Below, piece after piece: positions 7,952 to 15,404 of a stretch of 30,629 bases of DNA (position 1 is the first letter of the stretch; each line of letters begins with the position of its first letter). The notes below the pieces were generated by a model. The model had not been told where the DNA came from. It did not search any database and was given only the letters and a program-made list of their open reading frames with translations. This DNA comes from JABZIP01 sp052173355. GTDB lineage: Bacteria > Bacillota > Clostridia > Peptostreptococcales > Anaerovoracaceae. The translations under genes and the position numbers were made by a program. The stretch spans positions 1-30,629 of the forward strand of contig JBQMYS010000008.1 of assembly GCA_052173355.1 (NCBI GenBank), written 5' to 3'.

Positions 7952-8754
7952 AAGCGTATGTTTTCCTTCTTTTCAAAATATTCTCCCAAAAGATTAAATG
8001 AGAGAACCGTTACGAATATCGCCATGCCCGGATATAGTACCAGCCCCGGTATACTTCGAAAATACGGCTTTGCATCGTTCAGCATCATTCCCCATTCGGC
8101 TACATTCGGTTGAACGCCTATCCCTAAAAATGAAAAACCCGAAATCATCAGTATTATCTCACCTGCATTCATAAGTGCTATTATAAGAACCGGTTTAAAT
8201 ACAAACGGTAAAATATGCCTATACATTACATACCATGACGGTGCTCCCATAGCCTTTGCAGAGAGTACGTATTCATTGTTTTTTACATTAAATACCATAT
8301 TTCTTAAAAGTCTTGCATAGTACACCCATCCTACAGATACAACCGCCAAAATAATGTTTCCTATGCCTTGCCCAAGTATACCTGCAAAAGCCATTGAAAG
8401 TAAAAACGAAGGAAATGCTAATATTACATTAGCAAGCCAAGTAAATACTTTTTCGGTTCTGCCACCATGCCAACCGACAATAAGCCCGATCGGACATCCG
8501 ATTAACAAATTCAGCGTTATTATAACAAAAGATATAGAAAGCGAAAGCCTGCTTCCATATAACAATCTTGAATACACATCTCTACCCATATGGTCAGTGC
8601 CGAGCAAATGAGCGGCGCTCGGTTTTTGCAATTTTTCAGAAAGTTCCACATACTGCGGATCGTAAGGGGCAAGTGCAGGCGCAAATATCGCTACGAATAC
8701 AAGTATAGCAGCTATTACAAGCGCCACATAAAACAATATATTTCTATTTTTCAA
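7939..8754 (-). CDS. nikC: Nickel/cobalt/peptide-type ABC transporter permease, NikC-like
   Basis: A 271-residue permease of the DppC/OppC/NikC type. The first membrane helix (about residues 7-27) is followed by a linker with APYDPQ and HLLGTDHMGRDVYSRLLYGSRLSL, the usual OppC_N signature, and then about five helices. The EAA-like coupling loop (YVLSAKAMGAPSWYVMYRHILP, about 160-181) contacts the ATPases. The start is a TTG (8752-8754) inside the nikB end, with AGGAGG about 10 nt upstream. No better start exists before the first helix. Confidence 0.85.
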   Translation of the reverse strand: MKNRNILFYVALVIAAILVFVAIFAPALAPYDPQYVELSEKLQKPSAAHLLGTDHMGRDVYSRLLYGSRLSLSISFVIITLNLLIGCPIGLIVGWHGGRTEKVFTWLANVILAFPSFLLSMAFAGILGQGIGNIILAVVSVGWVYYARLLRNMVFNVKNNEYVLSAKAMGAPSWYVMYRHILPFVFKPVLIIALMNAGEIILMISGFSFLGIGVQPNVAEWGMMLNDAKPYFRSIPGLVLYPGMAIFVTVLSFNLLGEYFEKKENIRLWES

Positions 8755-9709
8755 GTTTCATATCCCTCCTCATATGTGGATTCAGATAATAAACAATCTG
8801 TTGAGTTCCCGAATTTATTACGATTGCGAGCACTCCAAAAAACAATAGTGAGCCCTGTATCAAAGGTAAATCTCCCAATTTTACCGCGGCTACGAACATT
8901 CTTCCAAGTCCGGGCCATGAAAAAACTTCCTCTATCAAAACACTTCCCGATATTAAGTACATTATATTTGAACTTATTACTGTAAATGTAGGAATTGCAA
9001 TGTTTTTAAGCAAATGATTGGCAATTATATACTTTCTGTCGACACCTCTTATCAAAGCATTTTTTACATGAGGCTTTTCCATTTCTTCCAGTAATACTTT
9101 CCTAATGAATAATCCGGTTTGTCCTACCAGCGGAAGCATCAAACAAAATGCCGGAATTATATACGTTTGCGGTCCTCCCATACCCGAAGCCGGTAAAAGT
9201 TTCAGAACTATTGAAAACAATATTATCAGCATATAACCGAGCCAAAATGTGGGTATCGAAACACATACAAACGAAATTCCCTGTACTATGTAATCAGGGA
9301 TTTTTTCATGGTTCATCGCCCCGAAAAAACCTACTGCGCAAGAAAGTATTATGAGCATTATAAACGCAACAAATCCAAGTTTAAATGTAGGTATCATCGC
9401 ATCCTTTACAACCTTCCACACCGGACTTTTCGTTGCGTATGAATTACCAAAATCAAACTTTGCCGCTTTTGATAACCATATCATATATTGCTCAACAACA
9501 GGCTTATCCAGATTCATCTCCTTGCGCGTATGCTCAAGCGTTTCCTCGGTTATACCCATGTGCATCGCACGCATATAATTCGCAGCCGGATCTCCCGGTT
9601 GAAGTTTTATAAGAACAAATGTAAGAATTGATATTATAAAAAGTGCAAGAAAAAACAAAGCAATTTGCTTTAATATATTAAAATAACGAAATCCAAATAT
9701 CTCTTTCAC
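8744..9709 (-). CDS. nikB: Nickel/cobalt/peptide-type ABC transporter permease, NikB-like
   Basis: A 321-residue permease of the DppB/OppB/NikB type. The N-terminal helix (about residues 10-32) is followed by KLQPGDPAANYMRAMHMGITEETLEHTRKEMNLDKPVVEQYMIWL, the periplasmic-facing region of this family. There are about five further helices and a coupling loop NALIRGVDRKYIIANHLLKN (about 218-237). The GTG start (9707-9709) has AGGAG upstream at normal spacing. It is separated from nikA by 103 bp containing a strong hairpin, and it overlaps nikC by 11 bp. Confidence 0.85.
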   Translation of the reverse strand: MKEIFGFRYFNILKQIALFFLALFIISILTFVLIKLQPGDPAANYMRAMHMGITEETLEHTRKEMNLDKPVVEQYMIWLSKAAKFDFGNSYATKSPVWKVVKDAMIPTFKLGFVAFIMLIILSCAVGFFGAMNHEKIPDYIVQGISFVCVSIPTFWLGYMLIILFSIVLKLLPASGMGGPQTYIIPAFCLMLPLVGQTGLFIRKVLLEEMEKPHVKNALIRGVDRKYIIANHLLKNIAIPTFTVISSNIMYLISGSVLIEEVFSWPGLGRMFVAAVKLGDLPLIQGSLLFFGVLAIVINSGTQQIVYYLNPHMRRDMKLEK

Positions 9710-9730
9710 AAGTTACTCCTTTTGCAAAAA

Positions 9731-9809
9731 AACCTCAGATATACAGAAGTAGGATAATCAAAAGATCATCCTACCTTGCAAACAACAGTTATTTATATTA
9801 TTAGAGGTT
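9731..9809 (-). terminator. Intercistronic hairpin, possible attenuator, between nikA and nikB
   Basis: GTAGGATAATC (9749-9759), loop AAAA, GATCATCCTAC (9764-9774) form an 11-bp stem with one G.T wobble in the RNA. An outer pairing of AACCTC (9731-9736) with GAGGTT (9804-9809) would enclose it and, on the minus strand, be followed by a run of seven T's. This may cause partial termination or protect the nikA mRNA end, giving excess binding protein over permease. Confidence 0.55.
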
Positions 9810-9812
9810 AAC

Positions 9813-11444
9813 CTATTTAACCTTTTCAGTATCCCATACAGGAATTCTGTTTTCTTCCGGCATAAATTTCACATTCTTAAGTTCGCCATCTCTATATACC
9901 ATAAGCATTGCCTGATATGTGATAGGAACGTCAAATGCCTGATCGTGTAATGTAGTAAGCACATATTTATACTGTTCTTTCATCTTGTCCTTGTTTGGCT
10001 CTACAAGAAGTGCCTTAATAGTCGCATCCAGTTCTTTCTTCATAGGAAGTCCAAGCTGTGCCGCGTAATCAGGGCCTCCGTTATCTGAAACTTCTGTCAT
10101 TGACTGAAGGAATGCATGCGGATCCCATGGCGGTCCCCATGAAAACTTCTGAAGCATATCGAAATCGCCTTTTGCTCCGTTTGCCCAATAAGTCTTTTCA
10201 TCCATTGCTTTCACTTCTACGTTGACTCCTATTTTCTTCCATTCTCCCTGAATGTACTCTGCAACGCTCTTATCCATAACCTTTGATGATATGTAAGGGA
10301 ATGTCAACTCAAACTTCTTGCCGTCTTTTTCTCTGATTCCGTCCGCTCCAAGTTTCCAACCTGCTTCATCCAGCAAGCTTTCAGCTTTTTTCAAATCATA
10401 ATCGTATTTTTCAAGTTTTACATCAGTGTTGGGTACATTCGGTGCAAATATTCCGTCAGCCGGTTTTTCTACTCCGGCAAAGATATTTTCGGAAATGTTC
10501 TTTTTATCAATAGCATGATTCAAAGCTTTTCTTACTTTAACATCCTTTAATATCGGATGAGTTGTATTCATAAGTAAAAGTCTTGTGCTCATAGGCTCGG
10601 ACGATGCAGTCACATACTGCGGGTCAGCTTGATATGTCTTAAATCTGTCAAAACTGATTAAACCGTTACCGTAGATTATGTCAATTCCCTTTGATTCAAA
10701 TTCCAATGCAAGCGTTTCGCTATCAGGAATTACCTTTATCATTACCTTGTCAACCTTAGGTTCTTCACCCCAGTAATACTTGTTTTTTTCAAATACGGCA
10801 TACTCGTTTTCCTTGTGCTCTGCTAGAACCCATGCTCCTGTACCTATAGGTTTTTTAATACCTTTTGCAGTATTTCCGTCATCAGGAAATCCCGCATCGC
10901 CGAGCATTCTTATAGGACGAATCATAGCAAGGTCATAAAGTGTTGCGGAATATGCGTTCTTTAGTGTCAATTCGAATGTATCGTCATCAACTGCTTTGTA
11001 GCTGTCAAGATAGCCTGTGAAAGCAAACCACGCATGATTAACCTTATTTTCCTCTGAAAAGATAGTGTCAAAATTTTTAACTACATTTTTTGCGTTAAAA
11101 TCTGAACCATCCGAGAATTTTACACCTTTACGTAAATGAAAAGTATAAACTTTTCCATCTTCGGAAACATCCCATGACTCCGCAAGAGCCGGTTTAATTT
11201 CTCCGTTCTCTCCGTAAATTACAAGTCCGTCATACACCATATCTTGTGTTATGAATTGGCTTGGCAAATACATATGCGGATTTAAATCTCCTGTTGATTC
11301 TTCGTTAAACGCAAGCTTTAATGTGTTATCCGAACTTCCGTTTTCATCTCCACTTTCCTGATTGCCGTTTCCGCAAGCAACCATAGAAATGGATAGCGCT
11401 GCAATCAGCAAAAATGCAAATACTTTTTTCAAATTGTTTTTCAA
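9813..11444 (-). CDS. nikA: Nickel-type ABC transporter substrate-binding lipoprotein, NikA-like
   Basis: A 543-residue solute-binding lipoprotein (SBP_bac_5 family). The signal peptide ends at a lipobox MVA-C with the lipidated Cys at residue 24, followed by a Gly/Asn/Ser-rich tether. Several stretches are close to E. coli NikA: LNPHMYLPSQ with QDMVYDGLVIYG, RPIRML (equivalent of the RPFRF arginine near the metal-chelate site), GPPWDPHAFLQSM, and LHDQAFDVPITYQAM near the C-terminus. These favour the nickel branch over oligopeptide binding proteins. The start is TTG (11442-11444) seven nucleotides after AAGGAGG. The leader upstream looks like a cobalamin riboswitch, so the ligand may be a cobalt chelate and not nickel. 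Confidence 0.85.
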   Translation of the reverse strand: MKNNLKKVFAFLLIAALSISMVACGNGNQESGDENGSSDNTLKLAFNEESTGDLNPHMYLPSQFITQDMVYDGLVIYGENGEIKPALAESWDVSEDGKVYTFHLRKGVKFSDGSDFNAKNVVKNFDTIFSEENKVNHAWFAFTGYLDSYKAVDDDTFELTLKNAYSATLYDLAMIRPIRMLGDAGFPDDGNTAKGIKKPIGTGAWVLAEHKENEYAVFEKNKYYWGEEPKVDKVMIKVIPDSETLALEFESKGIDIIYGNGLISFDRFKTYQADPQYVTASSEPMSTRLLLMNTTHPILKDVKVRKALNHAIDKKNISENIFAGVEKPADGIFAPNVPNTDVKLEKYDYDLKKAESLLDEAGWKLGADGIREKDGKKFELTFPYISSKVMDKSVAEYIQGEWKKIGVNVEVKAMDEKTYWANGAKGDFDMLQKFSWGPPWDPHAFLQSMTEVSDNGGPDYAAQLGLPMKKELDATIKALLVEPNKDKMKEQYKYVLTTLHDQAFDVPITYQAMLMVYRDGELKNVKFMPEENRIPVWDTEKVK

Positions 11445-11521
11445 ATTTCTCCCTCCTTGTTCTCGCTATGCATTAAATTTGAAACATAATAGATATATAT
11501 TGCAAAAATATAGACATCTTC

Positions 11522-11556
11522 AATAAAAAAGTTCGCCACAATTTTGGGACGAACTT
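11522..11556 (-). terminator. Riboswitch expression-platform terminator before nikA
   Basis: On the minus strand AAGTTCG (11550-11556) pairs with CGAACTT (11529-11535), and an inner CCA/TGG pairing adds to the stem. A run of T's (11525-11530) follows. It lies between the aptamer-like fold and the nikA start, as expected for transcription-termination control. Confidence 0.75.
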
Positions 11557-11570
11557 CACCTTCAACTTCA

Positions 11571-11715
11571 CCTAACCGTCCTCACAGTTGCGTATGAATA
11601 AAACATTATGAGCAGTTATCCGGCTAATCGAAATCTTTTCAATCTACGGTTGTGGGACAGCGGAGCTATGCTCTCTTTCCTGCCTTTTGTATCGAAATTC
11701 GATACTTTCATAATG
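11571..11715 (-). promoter_or_regulatory. Cobalamin riboswitch-like leader of the nik-type operon
   Basis: Read on the minus strand, a closing stem CATTATGA/TCATAATG (11708-11715 with 11604-11611) encloses a 7-bp hairpin GTATCGA/TCGATAC (11689-11705). Next comes AAAAGGCAGGAAA (like the AAAAGGGAA core), the segment CGCTGTCCCACAACCGTAG (like the CGGTCCCGCCACTGTAA core), a short hairpin, and AGCCGGATAACTGCTC (11610-11625), which resembles the B12 box. The loop GTCCCAC (11652-11658) can pair with GTGAGGAC (11578-11585) in a downstream hairpin loop, matching the L5-L13 kissing loop of this class. The long peripheral arms of the classical type are missing, which suggests a compact subtype. Identification is by motif and pairing only. 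Confidence 0.72.
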
Positions 11716-11746
11716 CCTGCCTATATTTCGCTAATATTACAGCTAT

Positions 11747-11776
11747 ATTCTATCATATTCATAATTATTTTGTCAA
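11747..11776 (-). promoter_or_regulatory. Promoter of the nik-type operon
   Basis: A perfect -35 TTGACA (11771-11776) and -10 TAGAAT (11747-11752) are 18 bp apart, with a TGA extension before the -10. Transcription would start near 11740, just upstream of the riboswitch-like fold, giving a leader of about 295 nt. Confidence 0.8.
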
Positions 11777-11784
11777 TTATGAAT
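11757..11784. promoter_or_regulatory. Inverted repeat over the nik promoter -35, candidate operator
   Basis: ATTCATAATT (11757-11766) and AATTATGAAT (11775-11784) form a perfect 10-8-10 inverted repeat. It covers part of the -35 box and most of the promoter spacer. The size and symmetry suit a dimeric repressor. The half-site orientation does not match the E. coli NikR site (GTATGA-N16-TCATAC). AT-rich chance similarity cannot be excluded. Confidence 0.45.
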
Positions 11785-11920
11785 TCTAAAAGAACACTGA
11801 TTGCATATAAAAAGTACATTATCGAAATTTATATTTCTTAAATATTGTTAAAAATTAGATTATATAATGCAATTAAATTTAAAATATGCTATACTATCTT
11901 GTGTTTGGGAGGTTTTCTAT

Positions 11921-13132
11921 ATGAAAATACTAATTACCACAGATTGGTACAAACCTGTTATTAACGGAGTTGTAACTTCTGTACTGAATTTAAAATATGA
12001 ACTTGAAAGATTGGGACACGAAGTTAGAATTCTGACATTATCTCAAGACGGTCATCAATACTTTTCCGAAGATACATATTATCTTAAATCGTTTAAAGTC
12101 AAAATATATCCGCAGGCACGTGCAACGTACAGCCTTTACAACCATTTCATATCTGATATTTTAAATTGGAAACCTGATTTAATCCACTCTCAATGCGAAT
12201 GGATGAGTTTTTATTTTGCCAAACTCATATCCAAAAGATGCAATATTCCAATCGTTCACACCTATCATACGATATATGAAGATTACACGCACTATTTGTT
12301 TATGGGGAAAAAACTCAGCAAAGCCCTGGTACTCACAACATCAAATTGGGCTGTAAATTCATCAAACCACGTTATCACGCCTACCGACAAAGCAAAAAAC
12401 CTGCTTATTTCTTATGGTGTATCTTCTCCTATCACTACCGTACCGACCGGTATAGACCTTGAGAAATATGATGCGCCTTTAAAAAATCTCGACAAAAAAG
12501 TGCTACTCGAAAAATATAACATAGATACTGATTCTGAAATTGCTGTTGTGATAGGCAGAATAGCGAAAGAAAAAAACATAGATGAAATCCTGGAAAATTT
12601 AGCAAAAATCCGAAATGAGTTTCCGAACTTGCGATTGCTTATCGTCGGTGGCGGTCCTCATGAAAATTGTCTCCGTAGCAAATCACAGGCTTTGAATATA
12701 GACGACATTACCACCTTTACCGGTATGATTCCTCAAAGCGAAGTTTCTAAATACTTTAAACTTGGTAAAGTGTTTGTTTGCGCATCTCAAAGCGAAGCTC
12801 AGGGACTTACATATATCGAAGCTCTCGCCAGCGGAATTCCGCTATTATGCAAATACGATTCTTGCTTAGACGGTGTTCTTATTGAAAAAGAAAACGGGTT
12901 TTTCTTTGACAACTTAGAATCTTTTTCTAAAAATTTAAAAATTTTGCTTAATGAAAATGAAAATATAAATTTTTCAAAACGCGCGCATATAAGTTCCCGC
13001 AAATTTTCAAAAGAAAACTTCGGTAAATCAATAGAAGCGGTTTACCTTAAAACTCTTGAAGAATTCAAAGAAAAGCCGCCTCTATCACTCCGCTTAATTT
13101 CGCCGCTAAAACGATTAAAAAAATTAAAATAG
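11921..13132 (+). CDS. GT4-family glycosyltransferase, diacylglycerol glucosyltransferase-like
   Basis: A 403-residue retaining GT4 (GT-B fold) enzyme. The N-terminal domain starts MKILITTDWYKPVINGVVTSV with the acceptor-side glycine loop. The segment HSQCEWMSF...IPIVHTYHTIYEDYTHYL (about residues 95-130) is close to clostridial and mollicute alpha-monoglucosyldiacylglycerol synthases. The donor domain contains IGRIAKEKNIDEIL (about 207), GGGPHENCLR and the EX7E motif (E292 and E300). A role in making membrane glycolipids is therefore likely but inferred. The start at 11921 has GGGAGG 8 nt upstream; an in-frame ATG 18 codons earlier lacks this. TATATAAT at 11861-11868 and TGCTATACT at 11887-11895 are possible -10 elements without good -35 boxes. 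Confidence 0.85.
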   Translation: MKILITTDWYKPVINGVVTSVLNLKYELERLGHEVRILTLSQDGHQYFSEDTYYLKSFKVKIYPQARATYSLYNHFISDILNWKPDLIHSQCEWMSFYFAKLISKRCNIPIVHTYHTIYEDYTHYLFMGKKLSKALVLTTSNWAVNSSNHVITPTDKAKNLLISYGVSSPITTVPTGIDLEKYDAPLKNLDKKVLLEKYNIDTDSEIAVVIGRIAKEKNIDEILENLAKIRNEFPNLRLLIVGGGPHENCLRSKSQALNIDDITTFTGMIPQSEVSKYFKLGKVFVCASQSEAQGLTYIEALASGIPLLCKYDSCLDGVLIEKENGFFFDNLESFSKNLKILLNENENINFSKRAHISSRKFSKENFGKSIEAVYLKTLEEFKEKPPLSLRLISPLKRLKKLK

Positions 13133-13135
13133 CTG

Positions 13136-15388
13136 TTAAAAAGGTTTCATGCTTAGTGAAGCCTTTTGTTTTTGAGGATCAAGTTTTATAATTCTCACTT
13201 CAACAATATCTCCAATCGAAACCAAATCCATAGGATGTTTTACAAAAGCCTTGCTCATCTCCGAAATGTGAACAAACCCGTCATTTTTCAACCCTATATC
13301 TACAAATATTCCAAAATCAACAACATTTCGAACAGTCCCCGAAAGCTTCATTCCTACTTTCAAGTCCTCGAATGTTTTTACGTCTTGCCTGAATATTACA
13401 GCCGGGGCTTCGTCACGCGGATCGCGATTAGGTTTTTTGATTTCTTCAACTATTTCGCGCAAAGCGATTTCACTTACTCCTAAATCTTTTGCCATATTTT
13501 TAAGGCTCTTTTCATAAATATCGCCATCAAGATTTACTCTTTGCTTTAACATTGCGAGTGCCTGCAAGCCTTTTTGCGGTGATTCCATTTTCTTCTTCGG
13601 CTGATATTTGCTGCATATAATTTTTTCTATATCGTTTGCTCCGCCTGATGCAAGTTTATTTTTATCTATACCCAACAATGACAATATTTTTTCTGCAAGT
13701 GCATAGCTTTCCGGGTGTATAGCCGTAGCATCTAATGGATTGTCCGCTCCGTTTATACGCAAAAATCCTGCGCACTGTTTAAAGGTTTTTTCACCAAGTT
13801 TTGCAACTTTAAGCAATTCCTTTCTCTCGACAAATTTACCTTTTTCTTCTCTATATGCCACTATATTTTTTGCAATACCCATATTTATTCCTGCAACATA
13901 AGAAAGCAGCGACGGCGAAGCTGTGTTCAGTTCAACTCCTACACGATTTACACAATCCTCAACAACATTAGAAAGTGCACTTTCAAGCCTGGTTTGATTT
14001 ATATCGTGCTGATACTGCCCCACTCCGATACTTCGTGGTGAAATCTTCACCAGTTCCGCAAGCGGATCTTGAAGTCTTTTTCCAAGCGACATAGCACCTC
14101 TTGTAGTAACATCCAAATCCGGATATTCCTCACTTGCAAGCTTTGATGCCGAATACACCGAAGCTCCCGCCTCATTTACTATGGTATACTTCAAATCATA
14201 ATCATATTTTTTAATGAAGTTTGCAACAACCTCCTCCGTTTCTCTTGAAGCTGTGCCGTTTCCTATAACTATTAAATTTATATTGTATTTTTCTACCATT
14301 CTAGCCAGTATTCTCTCGGTGCCTGCTATATCTTCTTTGGGTTTGGTCGGATATATAGTAGCATATGCAAGCAATTTCCCGCTCTCAGAAAGTACAGCAA
14401 CTTTGCAACCTGTCCTATATCCCGGATCTATACTTATAATTCTAGCTCCCTTAACAGGAGGCACCATCAAAAGCTTTTCTGTATTTTTAGCAAACAGTTT
14501 TACCGCTTCTTCCTCCGCTCTTTGTGTAAGCATATTTCTGATTTCACGCTCAATAGACGGTGCAAGTAAGCGCTTATAGGCATCTGTAACTGTTTTTCTG
14601 ATAAGTTCTTTGAAAATCGAATTTTCATTTGAGATTACGATTTTAGATATTATAAACTCCATCAACTCCGCTTCAACCTGCATTTTTACCTTGAGTATCT
14701 TTTCCTTTTCTCCTCGATTCACAGCAAGAACTCTATGGTTTGGAATATCTTTTACGTTTTCCTTATAATCAGCGTACATTTCAAAAACATCCACATTATC
14801 CTCATCTATAATGCTCGTTTCTATAACCGCAGTTTCAAACGTTTTTTCCCTTACGGATTCGTTGCAAAGAGTATCATCGGCAATGATTTCAGCTATAATA
14901 TCACAAGCACCAGAAATAGCATCAGCGGTATTCATGACTTCCAATTCCTCATTCACATAAGGTGCGGCTATCTCCTCTATATTTCCTTCTTCCAATTCCT
15001 GCGCAAATATAATAAGCGCCAGAGGTTCAAGCCCTTTTTCCTTAGCCTTGCTCGCTTTTGTGGATTTTTTTTGTTTGTAAGGTTTATACAAATCTTCCAG
15101 TCTTTGAAGTACTTCCGCCGCTCTTATTTCAGTCTCCAGTTCAGCAGTTAGTTTTCCCTGCTCGCTTATAGATTTTAAAATTTCTTCTTTTCTTTCTTCC
15201 AAATTTCGCAAATAAACCAGCCTGTCATACATATCTCTAAGCACGATGTCCGAAAGACCGCCTGTAATTTCCTTTCTATACCTTGCAATAAACGGTATTG
15301 TATTGCCCTCGTCTATCAAATCAATCGTCGCTTCTACCTGCCGCTCACTAATTTCAAATTCATTTGCCAATTTTTTAACGATGTTCAT
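13136..15388 (-). CDS. tex: Tex-family RNA-binding transcription accessory protein
   Basis: A 750-residue Tex protein. It has the helical N-terminal region (IPFIARYRKEITGGL at about 32-46), the YqgF/RNase H-like domain (ISIDPGYRTGCKVAVLSESGKLLAYATIYP, about 320-349) and helix-hairpin-helix repeats (VVEDCVNRVGVELNTASPSLLSYVAGIN and GKFVERKELLKVAKLGEKTFKQCAGFLRI, about 475-545). A C-terminal S1 RNA-binding domain (VGMKLSGTVRNVVDFGIFVDIGLKNDGFVHISEMS, about 675-709) completes the usual layout and length. Tex is a conserved nucleic-acid-binding factor linked to transcription. The ATG follows AGGAG. It starts 16 bp after prfB, so it is probably the last gene of the corC-secA-prfB-tex operon. Its end lies 3 bp from the convergent glycosyltransferase gene. 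Confidence 0.95.
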   Translation of the reverse strand: MNIVKKLANEFEISERQVEATIDLIDEGNTIPFIARYRKEITGGLSDIVLRDMYDRLVYLRNLEERKEEILKSISEQGKLTAELETEIRAAEVLQRLEDLYKPYKQKKSTKASKAKEKGLEPLALIIFAQELEEGNIEEIAAPYVNEELEVMNTADAISGACDIIAEIIADDTLCNESVREKTFETAVIETSIIDEDNVDVFEMYADYKENVKDIPNHRVLAVNRGEKEKILKVKMQVEAELMEFIISKIVISNENSIFKELIRKTVTDAYKRLLAPSIEREIRNMLTQRAEEEAVKLFAKNTEKLLMVPPVKGARIISIDPGYRTGCKVAVLSESGKLLAYATIYPTKPKEDIAGTERILARMVEKYNINLIVIGNGTASRETEEVVANFIKKYDYDLKYTIVNEAGASVYSASKLASEEYPDLDVTTRGAMSLGKRLQDPLAELVKISPRSIGVGQYQHDINQTRLESALSNVVEDCVNRVGVELNTASPSLLSYVAGINMGIAKNIVAYREEKGKFVERKELLKVAKLGEKTFKQCAGFLRINGADNPLDATAIHPESYALAEKILSLLGIDKNKLASGGANDIEKIICSKYQPKKKMESPQKGLQALAMLKQRVNLDGDIYEKSLKNMAKDLGVSEIALREIVEEIKKPNRDPRDEAPAVIFRQDVKTFEDLKVGMKLSGTVRNVVDFGIFVDIGLKNDGFVHISEMSKAFVKHPMDLVSIGDIVEVRIIKLDPQKQKASLSMKPF
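13139..13173. terminator. Terminator of the glycosyltransferase gene, inside the tex coding end
   Basis: AAAAGGTTTCA (13139-13149) pairs with TGAAGCCTTTT (13157-13167) across a 7-nt loop, giving 11 bp with one wobble, followed by GTTTTT on the plus strand. The hairpin overlaps the last codons of tex. A shorter T-run also follows it on the minus strand, so weak two-way action is possible. Confidence 0.75.
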
Positions 15389-15404
15389 TTTTTCTCCTAA
15401 TTTT

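Noticed and set aside
6389..11444. The five-gene importer as an oligopeptide (opp/dpp) transporter
   Set aside because: The binding protein shares several distinctive stretches with NikA (LNPHMYLPSQ, RPIRML, PPWDPHAFLQSM), and the leader resembles a cobalamin riboswitch. A metal role fits better, though peptide or metallophore transport is not fully excluded.
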